Assembly: GCF_030297555.1 (NCBI RefSeq)
Contig: NZ_AP028136.1
Coordinates: 248,001 to 312,000 of the forward strand
Direction: 5' to 3'
DNA: 64,000 nucleotides
From: Polynucleobacter sp. HIN5
Lineage (GTDB): Bacteria; Pseudomonadota; Gammaproteobacteria; Burkholderiales; Burkholderiaceae
Under the pieces are notes generated by a model. That model made no database searches. It worked only from the letters and a program-made list of their open reading frames with translations, and was not told the DNA's origin. Shown here piece by piece: positions 38,833-48,194 of this stretch; the stretch's first letter is position 1, and each line of letters opens with the position of its first letter. Position numbers and translations under genes: made by a program.

Positions 38833-38886
38833 ACGTATTTTCGATGAGTCAAGAAATCCACAACAAATATACTGCATATCCACTAT

Positions 38887-40179
38887 ATGCATAAGCGTCT
38901 CCTACAAAGCTCGTTTTTCTTATTAGCTGATCGTGGCTTTCGCCTAGTTATTAGCTTTGTACTGGGTGTGTGGATTGCTCGTTTTTATGGCCCTGAAGAA
39001 TTTGGACAGCTTAATTATGTGTTAGCCACAGCCAGTATTTTTGGTAGCTTATCGTCCATGGGCTTGGATGATATTGTTCCGCGGGATATGGCGGCTTTTA
39101 AGCAAAAAGGAATATCACGTGACGATATTGAAAAAACAGCGTTTATTCTGAGACTCATTGGCGGAACCGCCGCCTATCTCTTGGTGCTTGGCCTTATTTT
39201 TTATGAGTCTGGGGCATCGCGCCTATTTCTCATCGCTTGTTTGCTGGCCCTATACCTTCCGATTCAGGCGGGTGATGTGTATGAATATCGTTTGCGTGTG
39301 GAGGATGAATTTTCAAAAATTGCCTTGAGTAGAAGCATGGCCGCGATACTCGCCAATTTACTTAAAGCCGTAGTGTTGGTATTCACTTTACCGATTGGCT
39401 ACATTGCTGCTGCGATGACCAGTGAATTTTTGATGACCACGACTTTTTTTAAATTGATTTTGAAGAAAAAAGGCTTTTTATCCGGCTCCTTTCGGATTGA
39501 ATATGCAAAGAGTGCCTTACTGCGGTCATGGAAGATGATTTTTGCTGGACTTCTGATTACGTTTCAAGTGCGCGTCGAGTTTTTCTTAATCAAGGAATTC
39601 TTGGGTTGGGATGATGTTGGGCAGTATGCTGCGGCACTAAAAATTTATGAAATTATTGATGTGGTGTGCGTGATTTTGGTTACCGTTCTAATGCCAAAGT
39701 TAGCATCCATCATGAATTCAGCCAATGAAATGGCTTATCGAAGACGCACCTATTTAATTGGCTTTTCGATATATGGCTTACTTATACCGGTGATGATTCT
39801 TTTGGTGATTATTTTTCCTTATTTGTATGGGCCTGACTATGCAGCAGCAGCAGCCGTCCTCCCTTGGTTAATGTTGAGGCCACTTTTTGGAATGCTGGGC
39901 TCTATCCGGAATATGTTTATCGTATTAGAAGGGAATTATTGGTACCCGGCTTTATCATCAGCCTGTAGTCTTTTGGTAAGCGCATTGACTGGTTATCTTT
40001 TAATTCCCACGTATGGACTGTATGGCGCCATAGGGTCCAGTATGTTGGGCTTATTCACATTAACGGTACTCACCGATTTAGTGTTTTATCGAAAAAACTC
40101 ATTTGCGATTGCTACGTGTTTTTATGAGTTCGCTTACTTCAAAAACTTGATTTTGCAGGGTCGCCGAGATCAGCCATGA
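38887..40179 (+). CDS. Wzx-type oligosaccharide flippase (first copy)
   Basis: This 430-residue protein has about 12-14 hydrophobic helices and begins HKRLLQSSFFLLADRGFRL, then VWIARFYGPEEFGQLNYVLA, the hallmark N-terminus of the polysaccharide-transport (MVF/MATE-like) superfamily. It would flip undecaprenyl-linked repeat units to the periplasm. Its stop overlaps the next GT4 start by 4 bases. A second Wzx lies at 57114-58541. Confidence 0.88.
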   Translation: MHKRLLQSSFFLLADRGFRLVISFVLGVWIARFYGPEEFGQLNYVLATASIFGSLSSMGLDDIVPRDMAAFKQKGISRDDIEKTAFILRLIGGTAAYLLVLGLIFYESGASRLFLIACLLALYLPIQAGDVYEYRLRVEDEFSKIALSRSMAAILANLLKAVVLVFTLPIGYIAAAMTSEFLMTTTFFKLILKKKGFLSGSFRIEYAKSALLRSWKMIFAGLLITFQVRVEFFLIKEFLGWDDVGQYAAALKIYEIIDVVCVILVTVLMPKLASIMNSANEMAYRRRTYLIGFSIYGLLIPVMILLVIIFPYLYGPDYAAAAAVLPWLMLRPLFGMLGSIRNMFIVLEGNYWYPALSSACSLLVSALTGYLLIPTYGLYGAIGSSMLGLFTLTVLTDLVFYRKNSFAIATCFYEFAYFKNLILQGRRDQP

Positions 40180-41420
40180 AGGTTTTACTCTACTGGCACG
40201 ATATTTATTTACCCTATTCGGACTATTTAATCCGAGGTTTTGCAGCGCACTCAGGAATTAGTCAAATTTGCATTGTGGGGCCGCAAAATTATGAGGCCGA
40301 TGCAATCTACTCTGGAATGATCAATGAAGAGGAGTTTTCAGAAAAAATCCTGTTTGAGCGGATTGAGACGTATTCATTGAGAAAGAAATGGGGCCCGATT
40401 TCAGAATTCAAGAGATGCATTCAGGGATTTAAACCGGATTGCATTATTGTTCTTGATGAAGCGTTTTCCATTAATGTCCTAAATGCTGGGATTGCAAATT
40501 TTTTGTCCAAAAATAAGGCAACGGTTCTTTTCTATGGGTTTGAAAATATCAAACAAACCCCACCATTTCAATTTCTTGCCAGCAACTTCTCTTTAACGAA
40601 TATAGTCGTATTTTTGCGAAAAACATTTCGCTATTTATTAATTGATGCCTTATTGCAGCCAATTCGTTCGCGTTTAGTCGATGGCGGCTTAGTCTGTTAT
40701 TACGAAAGCGCGGACGTGGTGTATCAGTTTGGCTGGGCTCCAAAAATCCAGATTAGTTGGTGGGGTTTAGATCTCAAGCCATTTTGGGCATTGAGTGGCG
40801 CCGGCTCCCATCGACTTGATTCTAAAAATCATGGCGCTCATGAATTCCCAAAAACGATTGGATATGTAGGCCGATTTGTTGCCGAAAAGGGCGTTTTGGA
40901 TCTTTTGGACACACTTACTTTATTGGGCGATCAATATTCTCTAGTGTTGGTGGGAGGAGGACCCCTAGAAGCTAAGTTAGAAGAGCGTATTGAAGAGCTA
41001 TCGCTAGACGATAGAGTAAAGCTCATTCCTCCAAAATCACGAACTGAACTAGCTGAGCTTTATGTCAGCTTTGATCTTTTGGTTTTACCGTCGAAGACCG
41101 ATTATTTTTGGAAGGAGCAGTATGGAAGGGTGTTGGTTGAAGCGATGGCTTGTGGAATCCCGGTGGTTGGTAGTCGCTCAGGGGCAATCCCGATTGTGAT
41201 TGATGATGCATCCCGGTGTTTTGCTGAAGGTGATATTGAGCAAATGGCAAAGACCATTGAGGCAACCATCCACTCGTTTTACTCTGGGGATTTCACCCAA
41301 AAGCGCGATGAACTTATTGAGCGATCAAAATTAGGTAATACCAATCAGTTTGTTGATGGTTTTATTCAATTGCATCAAGCGCTAACATCGTCTCAAGGTA
41401 AGAAGGGTGATTTACGTTAA
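40176..41420 (+). CDS. GT4 family glycosyltransferase
   Basis: This 414-residue GT-B enzyme overlaps wzx by 4 bases. The C-terminal domain has IGYVGRFVAEKGVLDLLDTL, LVLVGGGPLEAKL and LPSKTDYFWKEQYGRVLVEA with the E-x7-E pattern, then MACGIPVVGSRSGAIPIV. The sugar added is unknown. It is transcribed with the wzx-GT9 group. Confidence 0.88.
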   Translation: MKVLLYWHDIYLPYSDYLIRGFAAHSGISQICIVGPQNYEADAIYSGMINEEEFSEKILFERIETYSLRKKWGPISEFKRCIQGFKPDCIIVLDEAFSINVLNAGIANFLSKNKATVLFYGFENIKQTPPFQFLASNFSLTNIVVFLRKTFRYLLIDALLQPIRSRLVDGGLVCYYESADVVYQFGWAPKIQISWWGLDLKPFWALSGAGSHRLDSKNHGAHEFPKTIGYVGRFVAEKGVLDLLDTLTLLGDQYSLVLVGGGPLEAKLEERIEELSLDDRVKLIPPKSRTELAELYVSFDLLVLPSKTDYFWKEQYGRVLVEAMACGIPVVGSRSGAIPIVIDDASRCFAEGDIEQMAKTIEATIHSFYSGDFTQKRDELIERSKLGNTNQFVDGFIQLHQALTSSQGKKGDLR

Positions 41421-42566
41421 ATGATGTTTTTCCTTCCCTACAATCGCCGCAATCCCTTGGCTCTAATTCAGCTGCTGTTAAAGGATTTATATTATTGGCT
41501 TTATGCAATTCTTTTTAGAAGAAAAATTACTCTCCCGAAAAAATTAACACGTATTTTATTAGTTAATCCTGCGCATTTAGGGGATGTCGTCATTAGCACA
41601 GCTCTCTTGAGGAATGTAAAGCGGCAATTTCCGGAGTGTGAGGTTGATTTTTTAGTAGGAGACTGGGCTGCTCCGATTGTGACTGGGCATCCGGGTATTG
41701 GACGGTCCTACTTTATTAATCATTGGCAGGCTAACCGTAGCAATGAAACGAATCAAAATAAACAAAAAAAATATCAGCAGCAAGTCCAACAAGTCATTGG
41801 CGAACTTAGCAGTCACTCATATGACACCATATTCTTTTTAAACTCATACGAGCCATCCTTTATTTCATTATTTAGACAATTCCAATGCCCGTTAATTGGG
41901 TTGGCAAGCGCTGGTGGCGGACCTCTTTTGAGTTATATGGGTGAGGGCCAAGCAATCCACGAGGTACAAATCCAAGCCAGTTTATTTGTGCCGTGGCTTG
42001 GAGTGGTAAAGAATGTCTATCAATATCGTCCTTGGCTCAAACCCCCGCTCGCTACCGAAGCCTTAATGGATCAATTGGGATTGATGAAGCCTTATGTGGT
42101 TATTCATCCTGGTTCAGGTAATCCTGCTAAAGAATGGCCCATTGAGAATTGGATGGAAGTTGTTGAGCATCTCAGAGAAATAGGTTGGAATATTGTGATT
42201 ACCGGACATGGCGATCGCGAAAAGAAACAAGCGGATTTATTAAAACGAAATCGATGTACCAATTTAGTCGGGCAACTAAATTTTGATGAATTTACTGGGG
42301 TGATCGCAGGGGCTAGTGTTGTTTTATGCGTCGATTCTGTTGCAGGACATATCGCATCTGCTTATGATAAGGATGTTGTAATTATCGGTAATGGCCTAAG
42401 TAAAATTCAGAGGTGGCAACCCCTGGGAAAGAATAGTCACTTACTTGTCAAACCAATGCCGTGCTCCCCTTGTCACAGTCGCCCCTGCTCTGAGAGGCCT
42501 TGCATCACTAGCGTGACGCCGCAAATGCTCATTAATCACCTGCCGCAAAAATGGGTTGAACAATGA
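41421..42566 (+). CDS. GT9 heptosyltransferase-family protein (first of three)
   Basis: This 381-residue protein starts immediately after the previous stop. LTRILLVNPAHLGDVVISTA and ECEVDFLVGDWAAPIV form the GT9 N-domain, YVVIHPGSGNPAKEWPIENW and LCVDSVAGHIASAYDKDVV the donor domain. The C-terminus is cysteine-rich (CSPCHSRPCSERPC), as often seen in GT9 proteins. It overlaps the next GT9 gene by 4 bases. The sugar may be a heptose or another ADP-sugar. Confidence 0.85.
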   Translation: MMFFLPYNRRNPLALIQLLLKDLYYWLYAILFRRKITLPKKLTRILLVNPAHLGDVVISTALLRNVKRQFPECEVDFLVGDWAAPIVTGHPGIGRSYFINHWQANRSNETNQNKQKKYQQQVQQVIGELSSHSYDTIFFLNSYEPSFISLFRQFQCPLIGLASAGGGPLLSYMGEGQAIHEVQIQASLFVPWLGVVKNVYQYRPWLKPPLATEALMDQLGLMKPYVVIHPGSGNPAKEWPIENWMEVVEHLREIGWNIVITGHGDREKKQADLLKRNRCTNLVGQLNFDEFTGVIAGASVVLCVDSVAGHIASAYDKDVVIIGNGLSKIQRWQPLGKNSHLLVKPMPCSPCHSRPCSERPCITSVTPQMLINHLPQKWVEQ

Positions 42567-43612
42567 AACGAGCGACCATCATTAAGCTTGGCGCCATTGG
42601 GGATGTGATTCAGGCTGCTGCTGCAGTAAGCCAATACAAAGATCAAAATCCAAGCTTGGCAGTCGACTGGGTGGTTGGACAGCAGCTCGAATCCTTGCTA
42701 ATGAGCATGAAAGTGGCCGATCAGATCGTCGCAATTGATGATCACGCTATTTTGCATGGCAATTTTTTTGTGCGTTTGAAGTCTTTAATGAAGGCTCTTC
42801 GTCAAATTCATAGACAAATTACCCGTTGCAATCAGGTTTTCATTGCACATAGCCATTGGCAATACAGTATTTTTGCAATCCCGCTCCTACTTAGGAGCCC
42901 AACTCTTATATTTGGCAGAATTTGGCAATTTTTTCCACAATTACATAACTTTCGCGTAAGTGAATATTTTCATTTTTTATCCAAAAAGTCATTATCTGGC
43001 AAACAAGGCAACTTGGCATTGCAAACCCTTGGTAGCAATATCTTAAGTGCGAACGAAAGTTTTAAGTTTAAGATCGACCCTGATAAAAAATACATTGCGC
43101 TTGTACCAGGGGGTAGTAAAAATATGATGCGTGATGATTTTTTACGCCGCTGGCCTGTTGAAAATTATGCGCAGCTTGCAGTTCAACTGATTGCAGCAGG
43201 CTATGCAGTGGTCTTGGTGGGTTCTAAAGATGACACCTGGGTTAGACCCCATTTTTTTAGTATTCAAACTGAAGATTTAATCGGCAAGACAAGTATTCAA
43301 GATGTGGTCGAAATTTTTTCGAAGATGAATCTAGTCATCAGCCATGATACTGGGCCACTCCATTTAGCCTCAATGACCAACACCCCTCTAATAGCAATCT
43401 TTGGTCCAACCCCGGCTTCTGCTGTAATCTCCGAAGAAAGAAAATCCTTAGCGGTAATGAAGGCTACTAAAGATGTTGGGTGCGCCCCCTGTTATGACGG
43501 GGTTGGATATGCAAAGTGCGATGATCCAATTTGCATGCGCTCAACCACTGTCGATGAAATTTTTCGAAAAGCAAAAATGCTGCTCGCTGAGGATTGCCTT
43601 GGAGCGAAATAA
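42563..43612 (+). CDS. GT9 heptosyltransferase-family protein (second of three)
   Basis: This 349-residue protein begins MKRATIIKLGAIGDVIQAAA, the GT9 signature, then VDWVVGQQLESLL. VISHDTGPLHLASMTNTPLI is the donor loop and CAPCYDGVGYAKCDDPICM a C-terminal Cys cluster. It is coupled to its neighbours on both sides (ATGA upstream, a 14-base overlap downstream). Closer to WaaF/WaaQ-like proteins than to WaaC. Confidence 0.85.
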   Translation: MKRATIIKLGAIGDVIQAAAAVSQYKDQNPSLAVDWVVGQQLESLLMSMKVADQIVAIDDHAILHGNFFVRLKSLMKALRQIHRQITRCNQVFIAHSHWQYSIFAIPLLLRSPTLIFGRIWQFFPQLHNFRVSEYFHFLSKKSLSGKQGNLALQTLGSNILSANESFKFKIDPDKKYIALVPGGSKNMMRDDFLRRWPVENYAQLAVQLIAAGYAVVLVGSKDDTWVRPHFFSIQTEDLIGKTSIQDVVEIFSKMNLVISHDTGPLHLASMTNTPLIAIFGPTPASAVISEERKSLAVMKATKDVGCAPCYDGVGYAKCDDPICMRSTTVDEIFRKAKMLLAEDCLGAK

Positions 43613-44711
43613 TCAGCTTCTTAAAAGCCTCGACTTTTGGGTGGGGACTCCACTTCTCTATTGCTTATCACTTTTCAAGAGAAGGTCAGTAAAGAGGACT
43701 TATGAAATTAAGGCTATAGGTATCTTTGCGTTTGCAGCAATTGGAGACTCCATCTTATCCTCTTGCATACTAGATCCTTTGCGAAAGCAATACCCCGAAA
43801 CGAAAATTATTATTTTTGCTTCTAAGGCAAATGCTGGTATTTACTCGATTCTTTCTGGATATGATGAGATGGTGATCTTGCCGGTGACCAAACCACTCAT
43901 GGTATTTAAGGTATTAAAAAAATACTACTTAGATATATTGATTGATACCTCGCAGTGGACAAAATTAAGCGCTATTTATAGTGTACTTATTCAAGCAAAT
44001 ATCAAAATTGGTTTTAAAACGAAAGGGCAATATCGTCATTTTGGGTATGACCTTGTTGTTCCTCACTCAAACAAAGTTCATGAATTGAAGAACTTTCAAG
44101 CTCTATTAAAACCTTTGGGCATCGCTTTTCAAGGATCACCATCATTGAAGATGGAACAGATCGAGACTCAAAATCTGGCGTCCATTGGCATAGAAACGAA
44201 TCGACCATATATTATTTTTCATCCTTGGGCGAGCGGTACGCGATCAAACCAACGTGAGTGGCCAGTCGATTTTTGGGTGGAATTGGCAAAAAATCTAATA
44301 GCAAAAGATCATAATATTTTGATTTCTGGATCCTCACATAATCTTGCAGATAGTCAAAGACTTGCAAGAGCGATTGGTTTTGAAAACCAAACAGTGATCC
44401 TTGCGGGTAAGCTGTTGTTTTCTCAACTCGCCAAGGTAATTTTGGAGGCAAAAGTAGTCATTTCCGTAAATACTGGAATTGCTCATTTGGCTGATCATTT
44501 AAAGGTTCCAACGATTGTGCTGAATGGACCAACCAATTCGGCCCGCTGGGGCGTAGTCAATGAGCGTTCATTAAATATTGACGTCCCCCAAGAAAACGGC
44601 GGCGGATTTTTAAACCTAGGATTTGAATATTCCCATCATTGTCCATACATCATGAATCAAATTTCGGTACAGCAGGTTCAATCAAAAATTGATGAGATGC
44701 TCGGAAATTAA
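43599..44711 (+). CDS. GT9 heptosyltransferase-family protein (third of three)
   Basis: The open frame reaches back to 43473, but that overlaps the upstream gene by 140 bases. TTG at 43599, with a GAGG just upstream, gives 370 residues and a 14-base overlap. IKAIGIFAFAAIGDSILSSC and KIIIFASKANAGIY form the N-domain, IIFHPWASGTRSNQREWPVD and ISVNTGIAHLADHLKVPTI the C-domain. The usual Lys/Arg in the first loop is replaced by Ala, so donor use may differ. Confidence 0.8.
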   Translation: MERNNQLLKSLDFWVGTPLLYCLSLFKRRSVKRTYEIKAIGIFAFAAIGDSILSSCILDPLRKQYPETKIIIFASKANAGIYSILSGYDEMVILPVTKPLMVFKVLKKYYLDILIDTSQWTKLSAIYSVLIQANIKIGFKTKGQYRHFGYDLVVPHSNKVHELKNFQALLKPLGIAFQGSPSLKMEQIETQNLASIGIETNRPYIIFHPWASGTRSNQREWPVDFWVELAKNLIAKDHNILISGSSHNLADSQRLARAIGFENQTVILAGKLLFSQLAKVILEAKVVISVNTGIAHLADHLKVPTIVLNGPTNSARWGVVNERSLNIDVPQENGGGFLNLGFEYSHHCPYIMNQISVQQVQSKIDEMLGN

Positions 44712-44728
44712 GCCAGGTCAATATGAAT

Positions 44729-44747
44729 AACTAGAATTTTTCTAGTT
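44729..44747. terminator. Short AT-rich hairpin between convergent GT9 and GT32 genes
   Basis: AACTAGAA-TTT-TTCTAGTT is a perfect 8-base stem with a 3-base loop, followed by TTA on the plus strand. It sits in the 36-base gap between convergent genes and may end both transcripts, though stem strength and U-tract are modest. Confidence 0.45.
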
Positions 44748-45578
44748 TTACAAAACAATCGGTCTATTTTTGGATTTACCGTAGGCGGGTGAAGTGAAGT
44801 AGCGCGACCAGGAGCCTGGCATTTCTGGAATGGCATGACCGTTGTAATCGATTCCTGCCTGATTAAGTTGTAAATTCGGGTTTTCCAAGAGTGTTTTACG
44901 AATTACGCGTGTGAGCATGCCAGTAGCGGTAAAGCTTAAGATCGCATCCTTCGGATTTTCAAAGGTTTTACCCCTAAAGTAGGGGTAAAAGTTACAAATC
45001 TCATCAATCATCATCGCGGTGATGGGGTGATTTTTTGCAAACGCAAAAGACCATTGCATGGCAAGTTTTGTTGGATGTTGGATTCTCTCCATAATAAGTT
45101 CCTCAGGCATGAGGATGCAATTATTTTGCTCATAGGAAATTAAGCAATCTGAATCTGGCTTCAGAAGCATTTTTAATGGAATTGCACAGCCTTTATTGAT
45201 ATCAAAATAAAAGCCACCGCGTTCATGGAGTATGCAAACTCTGAAAATATCCGCTTTTGAGGGCCCAAATTGAGAATTTTGATAAATTTGAAATATTGGA
45301 TGATTACCCCAAAATTCCTCCATGTACGCATCAATTTTTTGGGCATCAAATAGGTAAAAATTAAGCTCCGGATTTAATGTTCGAAAGTGAATGATATGTT
45401 TGTAAAGTGTTTTACCAAATTGGCGATTTACCCAAGTTTGGTACACATTTGGAGGAAGGTGGGCATGCTCAAATGGCTGGATTGCGATTTGATCATCCAG
45501 GAATTGATAGGGCTTTTCAAGAACGAGTTGAATTTGCCTAACTGATTTTTTTAGTTGAGGGATGAATTGATTAAACAT
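44748..45578 (-). CDS. GT32-like glycosyltransferase
   Basis: This 276-residue protein has PPNVYQTWVNRQFG, FGPSKADIFRVCILHERGGF and YFDINKGC, the Gly-Gly-x-Tyr-x-Asp metal/donor site of GT32 (OCH1/capsular mannosyl- or galactosyltransferase-like). The last residues contain EMPGSWSRYF. It is the downstream gene of the inverted minus-strand block with the sugar-phosphate transferase and EpsG-like protein. Confidence 0.8.
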   Translation of the reverse strand: MFNQFIPQLKKSVRQIQLVLEKPYQFLDDQIAIQPFEHAHLPPNVYQTWVNRQFGKTLYKHIIHFRTLNPELNFYLFDAQKIDAYMEEFWGNHPIFQIYQNSQFGPSKADIFRVCILHERGGFYFDINKGCAIPLKMLLKPDSDCLISYEQNNCILMPEELIMERIQHPTKLAMQWSFAFAKNHPITAMMIDEICNFYPYFRGKTFENPKDAILSFTATGMLTRVIRKTLLENPNLQLNQAGIDYNGHAIPEMPGSWSRYFTSPAYGKSKNRPIVL

Positions 45579-45608
45579 CTCAATAAATGTGCGCGTGAAT
45601 TTGCCTGA

Positions 45609-46940
45609 TTATGAAGCGATTTTCTTTGATAAAAAAGGCTCAATAGCAGTCAAGAGAATGATTTTGAGATCGAGCAACAAAGACCAGTTTTCAATATAGT
45701 ACAGATCATATTCAATCCGTTTATGGAGGTCAGTGTCGCCGCGAAGCCCATGAATCTGAGCCCACCCAGTAATTCCAGCTTTCACCAAATGTTTTTTCGC
45801 ATAATTTGGGATTTGTCTTGCAAACTCATCAATAAATTCAACCCGCTCGGGTCGTGGCCCTACAATCGACATTTGCCCCAAAAGCACATTAATAAACTGA
45901 GGCAATTCATCCAAATTCATACGCCGCATCCATCTGGAGAAAGGATGTACTGTTTTGGACTCTGAATTTCCCCATCGCACACCACTTTTCTCAACATCGA
46001 CTGGCATCGAGCGAAACTTCAGCATCTTAAATGGCCGACCATTTAGACCCACCCGTTCTTGCTTATAAAGTACAGGGCCAGGAGAGGTGAGCTTTACCGC
46101 TATGGCTAAAAATAAGAGTAATGGACTCAATAGAATCAAAATTAAAAAGGAAAGGATGAAGTCTTCTAAATTCTTAATGAGTAGTGCTTGACCAGAAAAG
46201 GGCGAGGCATTCACATTGAGCATATTGACACCTAAAATCTCGGTCGATCCATGATTGATCAAGCGAAATGTGAAAAGATCAGGCGCATACTTAATACTAG
46301 CGGAACTAAATCGCAATTGATCTATTAGGAGAGGAAGTTTTGCAGACTCGCTAATTGGAAGGGCGATCCAGATCTCATCTAATAATTGCCCCGATAGTGA
46401 TTCTATTGAAGAGTTGTCGTCACTCTGAGAAACGGTACAGATTAATTCATATTCGGGATTGAAAGTTTGGTTGATTTGGTCAGCTAACTGGGTCGCCACT
46501 ACCCCGCTACCAATGATTGCCACCTTTTTTTTATTGGCAGCAAGTCCATGAAGTTTGGAAAAAATAATATCAACTATTAGATTGCCTGAGATTAAGAAAA
46601 ACCATGCCAGTGCCGACCAAAGGACCAACCAAATTCGAGATAATAGATTTCCACTTTGAGTAAAAACAATCACAAACAAAACGATTAAGAACAAAGTAAG
46701 CCAGAGCTTACTAACTCGTAGTATTTGTTGTGTTGGAGATAATGAGAATTTTTCGCTAAAAGCTTGCGATGAAATTAATAAATAAACAACACAAGCACCA
46801 AGTATGAATATTTCATATGATTCATTGGGTATGGGACTGTTCCAAAAACGAATTTGTAAAGCGATAAATCCTGTAGCGTAGATAATTCCAGTATCAACGA
46901 TTCGATGAATGAATGAATTGGAGGAGACTGATCTTCGCAT
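45609..46940 (-). CDS. Polyprenyl glycosylphosphotransferase (WcaJ/PssY-like initiating enzyme)
   Basis: This 443-residue protein has four to five N-terminal helices, a cytosolic Rossmann-like segment (KKVAIIGSGVVATQLADQIN), then a re-entrant helix and the catalytic domain: ERVGLNGRPFKMLKFRSM, RMNLDELPQFINVLLGQMS, VGPRPERVEF and AGITGWAQIHGLRGDT. It attaches sugar-1-phosphate (probably glucose) to undecaprenyl phosphate, starting repeat-unit synthesis. It is the only such initiating enzyme seen in the window. Confidence 0.9.
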   Translation of the reverse strand: MRRSVSSNSFIHRIVDTGIIYATGFIALQIRFWNSPIPNESYEIFILGACVVYLLISSQAFSEKFSLSPTQQILRVSKLWLTLFLIVLFVIVFTQSGNLLSRIWLVLWSALAWFFLISGNLIVDIIFSKLHGLAANKKKVAIIGSGVVATQLADQINQTFNPEYELICTVSQSDDNSSIESLSGQLLDEIWIALPISESAKLPLLIDQLRFSSASIKYAPDLFTFRLINHGSTEILGVNMLNVNASPFSGQALLIKNLEDFILSFLILILLSPLLLFLAIAVKLTSPGPVLYKQERVGLNGRPFKMLKFRSMPVDVEKSGVRWGNSESKTVHPFSRWMRRMNLDELPQFINVLLGQMSIVGPRPERVEFIDEFARQIPNYAKKHLVKAGITGWAQIHGLRGDTDLHKRIEYDLYYIENWSLLLDLKIILLTAIEPFLSKKIAS

Positions 46941-46985
46941 AAGACTTTAAGAGAGAGCGACCAAAACTAAATTTTCTAATAATTT

Positions 46986-48080
46986 TTAGCCAATGATCCA
47001 ATTATGAAGAAATTCCATACGGATATAAAGCAAAATTGCTATTAGCAAAGTAATCCCCTGTGTAATCCGAGGGCCACGAAGATTACCAGCTAGAAAAACT
47101 AAAGGCGCTGCATAAAAATCAAATAAGCGAGTTTGGATTGCATGAATTGGTGCGAAGAACCAAGCAAGGAATATCGCTAATAAAATACTTGCAAAGGCCA
47201 ACTGATCCCTGTTCTTCTCTTCTGTAGTTGAATCATTGATCAGTAAAATAAAAATTACATATCCAATAATTAGTAGATGTGCTAACGGAAAGTTGATTTG
47301 ATTATCAAATAAACCTTGTCGATATTGGTCCCAATAGGGGGCAGATTCATTTTTACTAAGGGGCAATAGTTGCTCAAAAGATGGCGTCCATTCTAAATAG
47401 ATAAATATAACTAGTAATGTGATTACTATGATTCCTATATATTTATATCTCGAGATTTGATTAAATAAAATGAGACCAATAGAAAAAATACCTTGTGAGT
47501 GAAAAAAATAATTACTTAGCAAAAGGGTAGATCCTAAAAATTGCTTTGAACGTACTAAAAAATAAAAAGCCATAAAAAAAACAGTTAGCGCAAGACCGGC
47601 CCGTAGAAGGGTAAAATCATAATATAAGTAACTGAGAGGTATAAATAAAGTTAGTGCCAGTAATTTATGACGGCATAGTCGATCAATAATGAGTAATTGG
47701 ATAAAAGTACAAATGCCACTTAGCACTAGAATCGCACGTTCAGCTGGCATCGCTGATTTCAGTAAAGCTACAAATAGATACCAGCCCCAATCACGTGAAC
47801 CTTGAATCAGCTGGATACATTCTACAATTGAGCAAATATTCTTGGAGATTTCTAAATAATGTAAGTCATCTCGGGATAGTCCAATTGGACGTATGGCGCT
47901 AAATATTACCAATATAAGAGCAAAAAACCAGTAAAGTTGGCTTTCTATTTTCGTATTAGGTTTGTGATAAAAAATCAAACTAAATATGACTAGGGCGCTA
48001 AAAAAACAAAGCCCCCCTAAAGAGTATTCTCCTATCAAGCCGATTTCAATGTATGAAGGATTACTTTGAGCTTGGGACAT
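46986..48080 (-). CDS. EpsG family / Wzy-like polysaccharide polymerase
   Basis: This 364-residue polytopic protein has about 10 hydrophobic helices. PIGLSRDDLHYLEIS, SRDWGWYLFVALLK, the Arg in FTLLRAGLALTVFF and FHSQGIFSIG match the EpsG family that polymerises exopolysaccharide repeat units. It is the first gene of the minus-strand block and diverges from wzz, with about 115 bases between starts. Confidence 0.78.
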   Translation of the reverse strand: MSQAQSNPSYIEIGLIGEYSLGGLCFFSALVIFSLIFYHKPNTKIESQLYWFFALILVIFSAIRPIGLSRDDLHYLEISKNICSIVECIQLIQGSRDWGWYLFVALLKSAMPAERAILVLSGICTFIQLLIIDRLCRHKLLALTLFIPLSYLYYDFTLLRAGLALTVFFMAFYFLVRSKQFLGSTLLLSNYFFHSQGIFSIGLILFNQISRYKYIGIIVITLLVIFIYLEWTPSFEQLLPLSKNESAPYWDQYRQGLFDNQINFPLAHLLIIGYVIFILLINDSTTEEKNRDQLAFASILLAIFLAWFFAPIHAIQTRLFDFYAAPLVFLAGNLRGPRITQGITLLIAILLYIRMEFLHNWIIG

Positions 48081-48102
48081 TTGATTTTTAAAATTAAATT
48101 TT

Positions 48103-48131
48103 TTGAAAGCTATTATTCAAAAATATATACT
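48103..48131 (+). promoter_or_regulatory. Sigma-70 promoter for wzz
   Basis: TTGAAA (48103-48108) and TATACT (48126-48131) are separated by exactly 17 bases, each with five of six consensus matches. The leader would be about 57 bases, ending in a GAGG ribosome site before the ATG at 48195. Confidence 0.62.
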
Positions 48132-48194
48132 GTTAGAGTTAAAGTGCTATATGATAAACGTACAATCATAACTAATATATTTTTTTGAGGCTTA

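Noticed and set aside
43473..43598. N-terminal extension of the third GT9 gene
   Set aside because: It overlaps the second GT9 gene in another frame and has no GT9 content; TTG 43599 with GAGG upstream is preferred.
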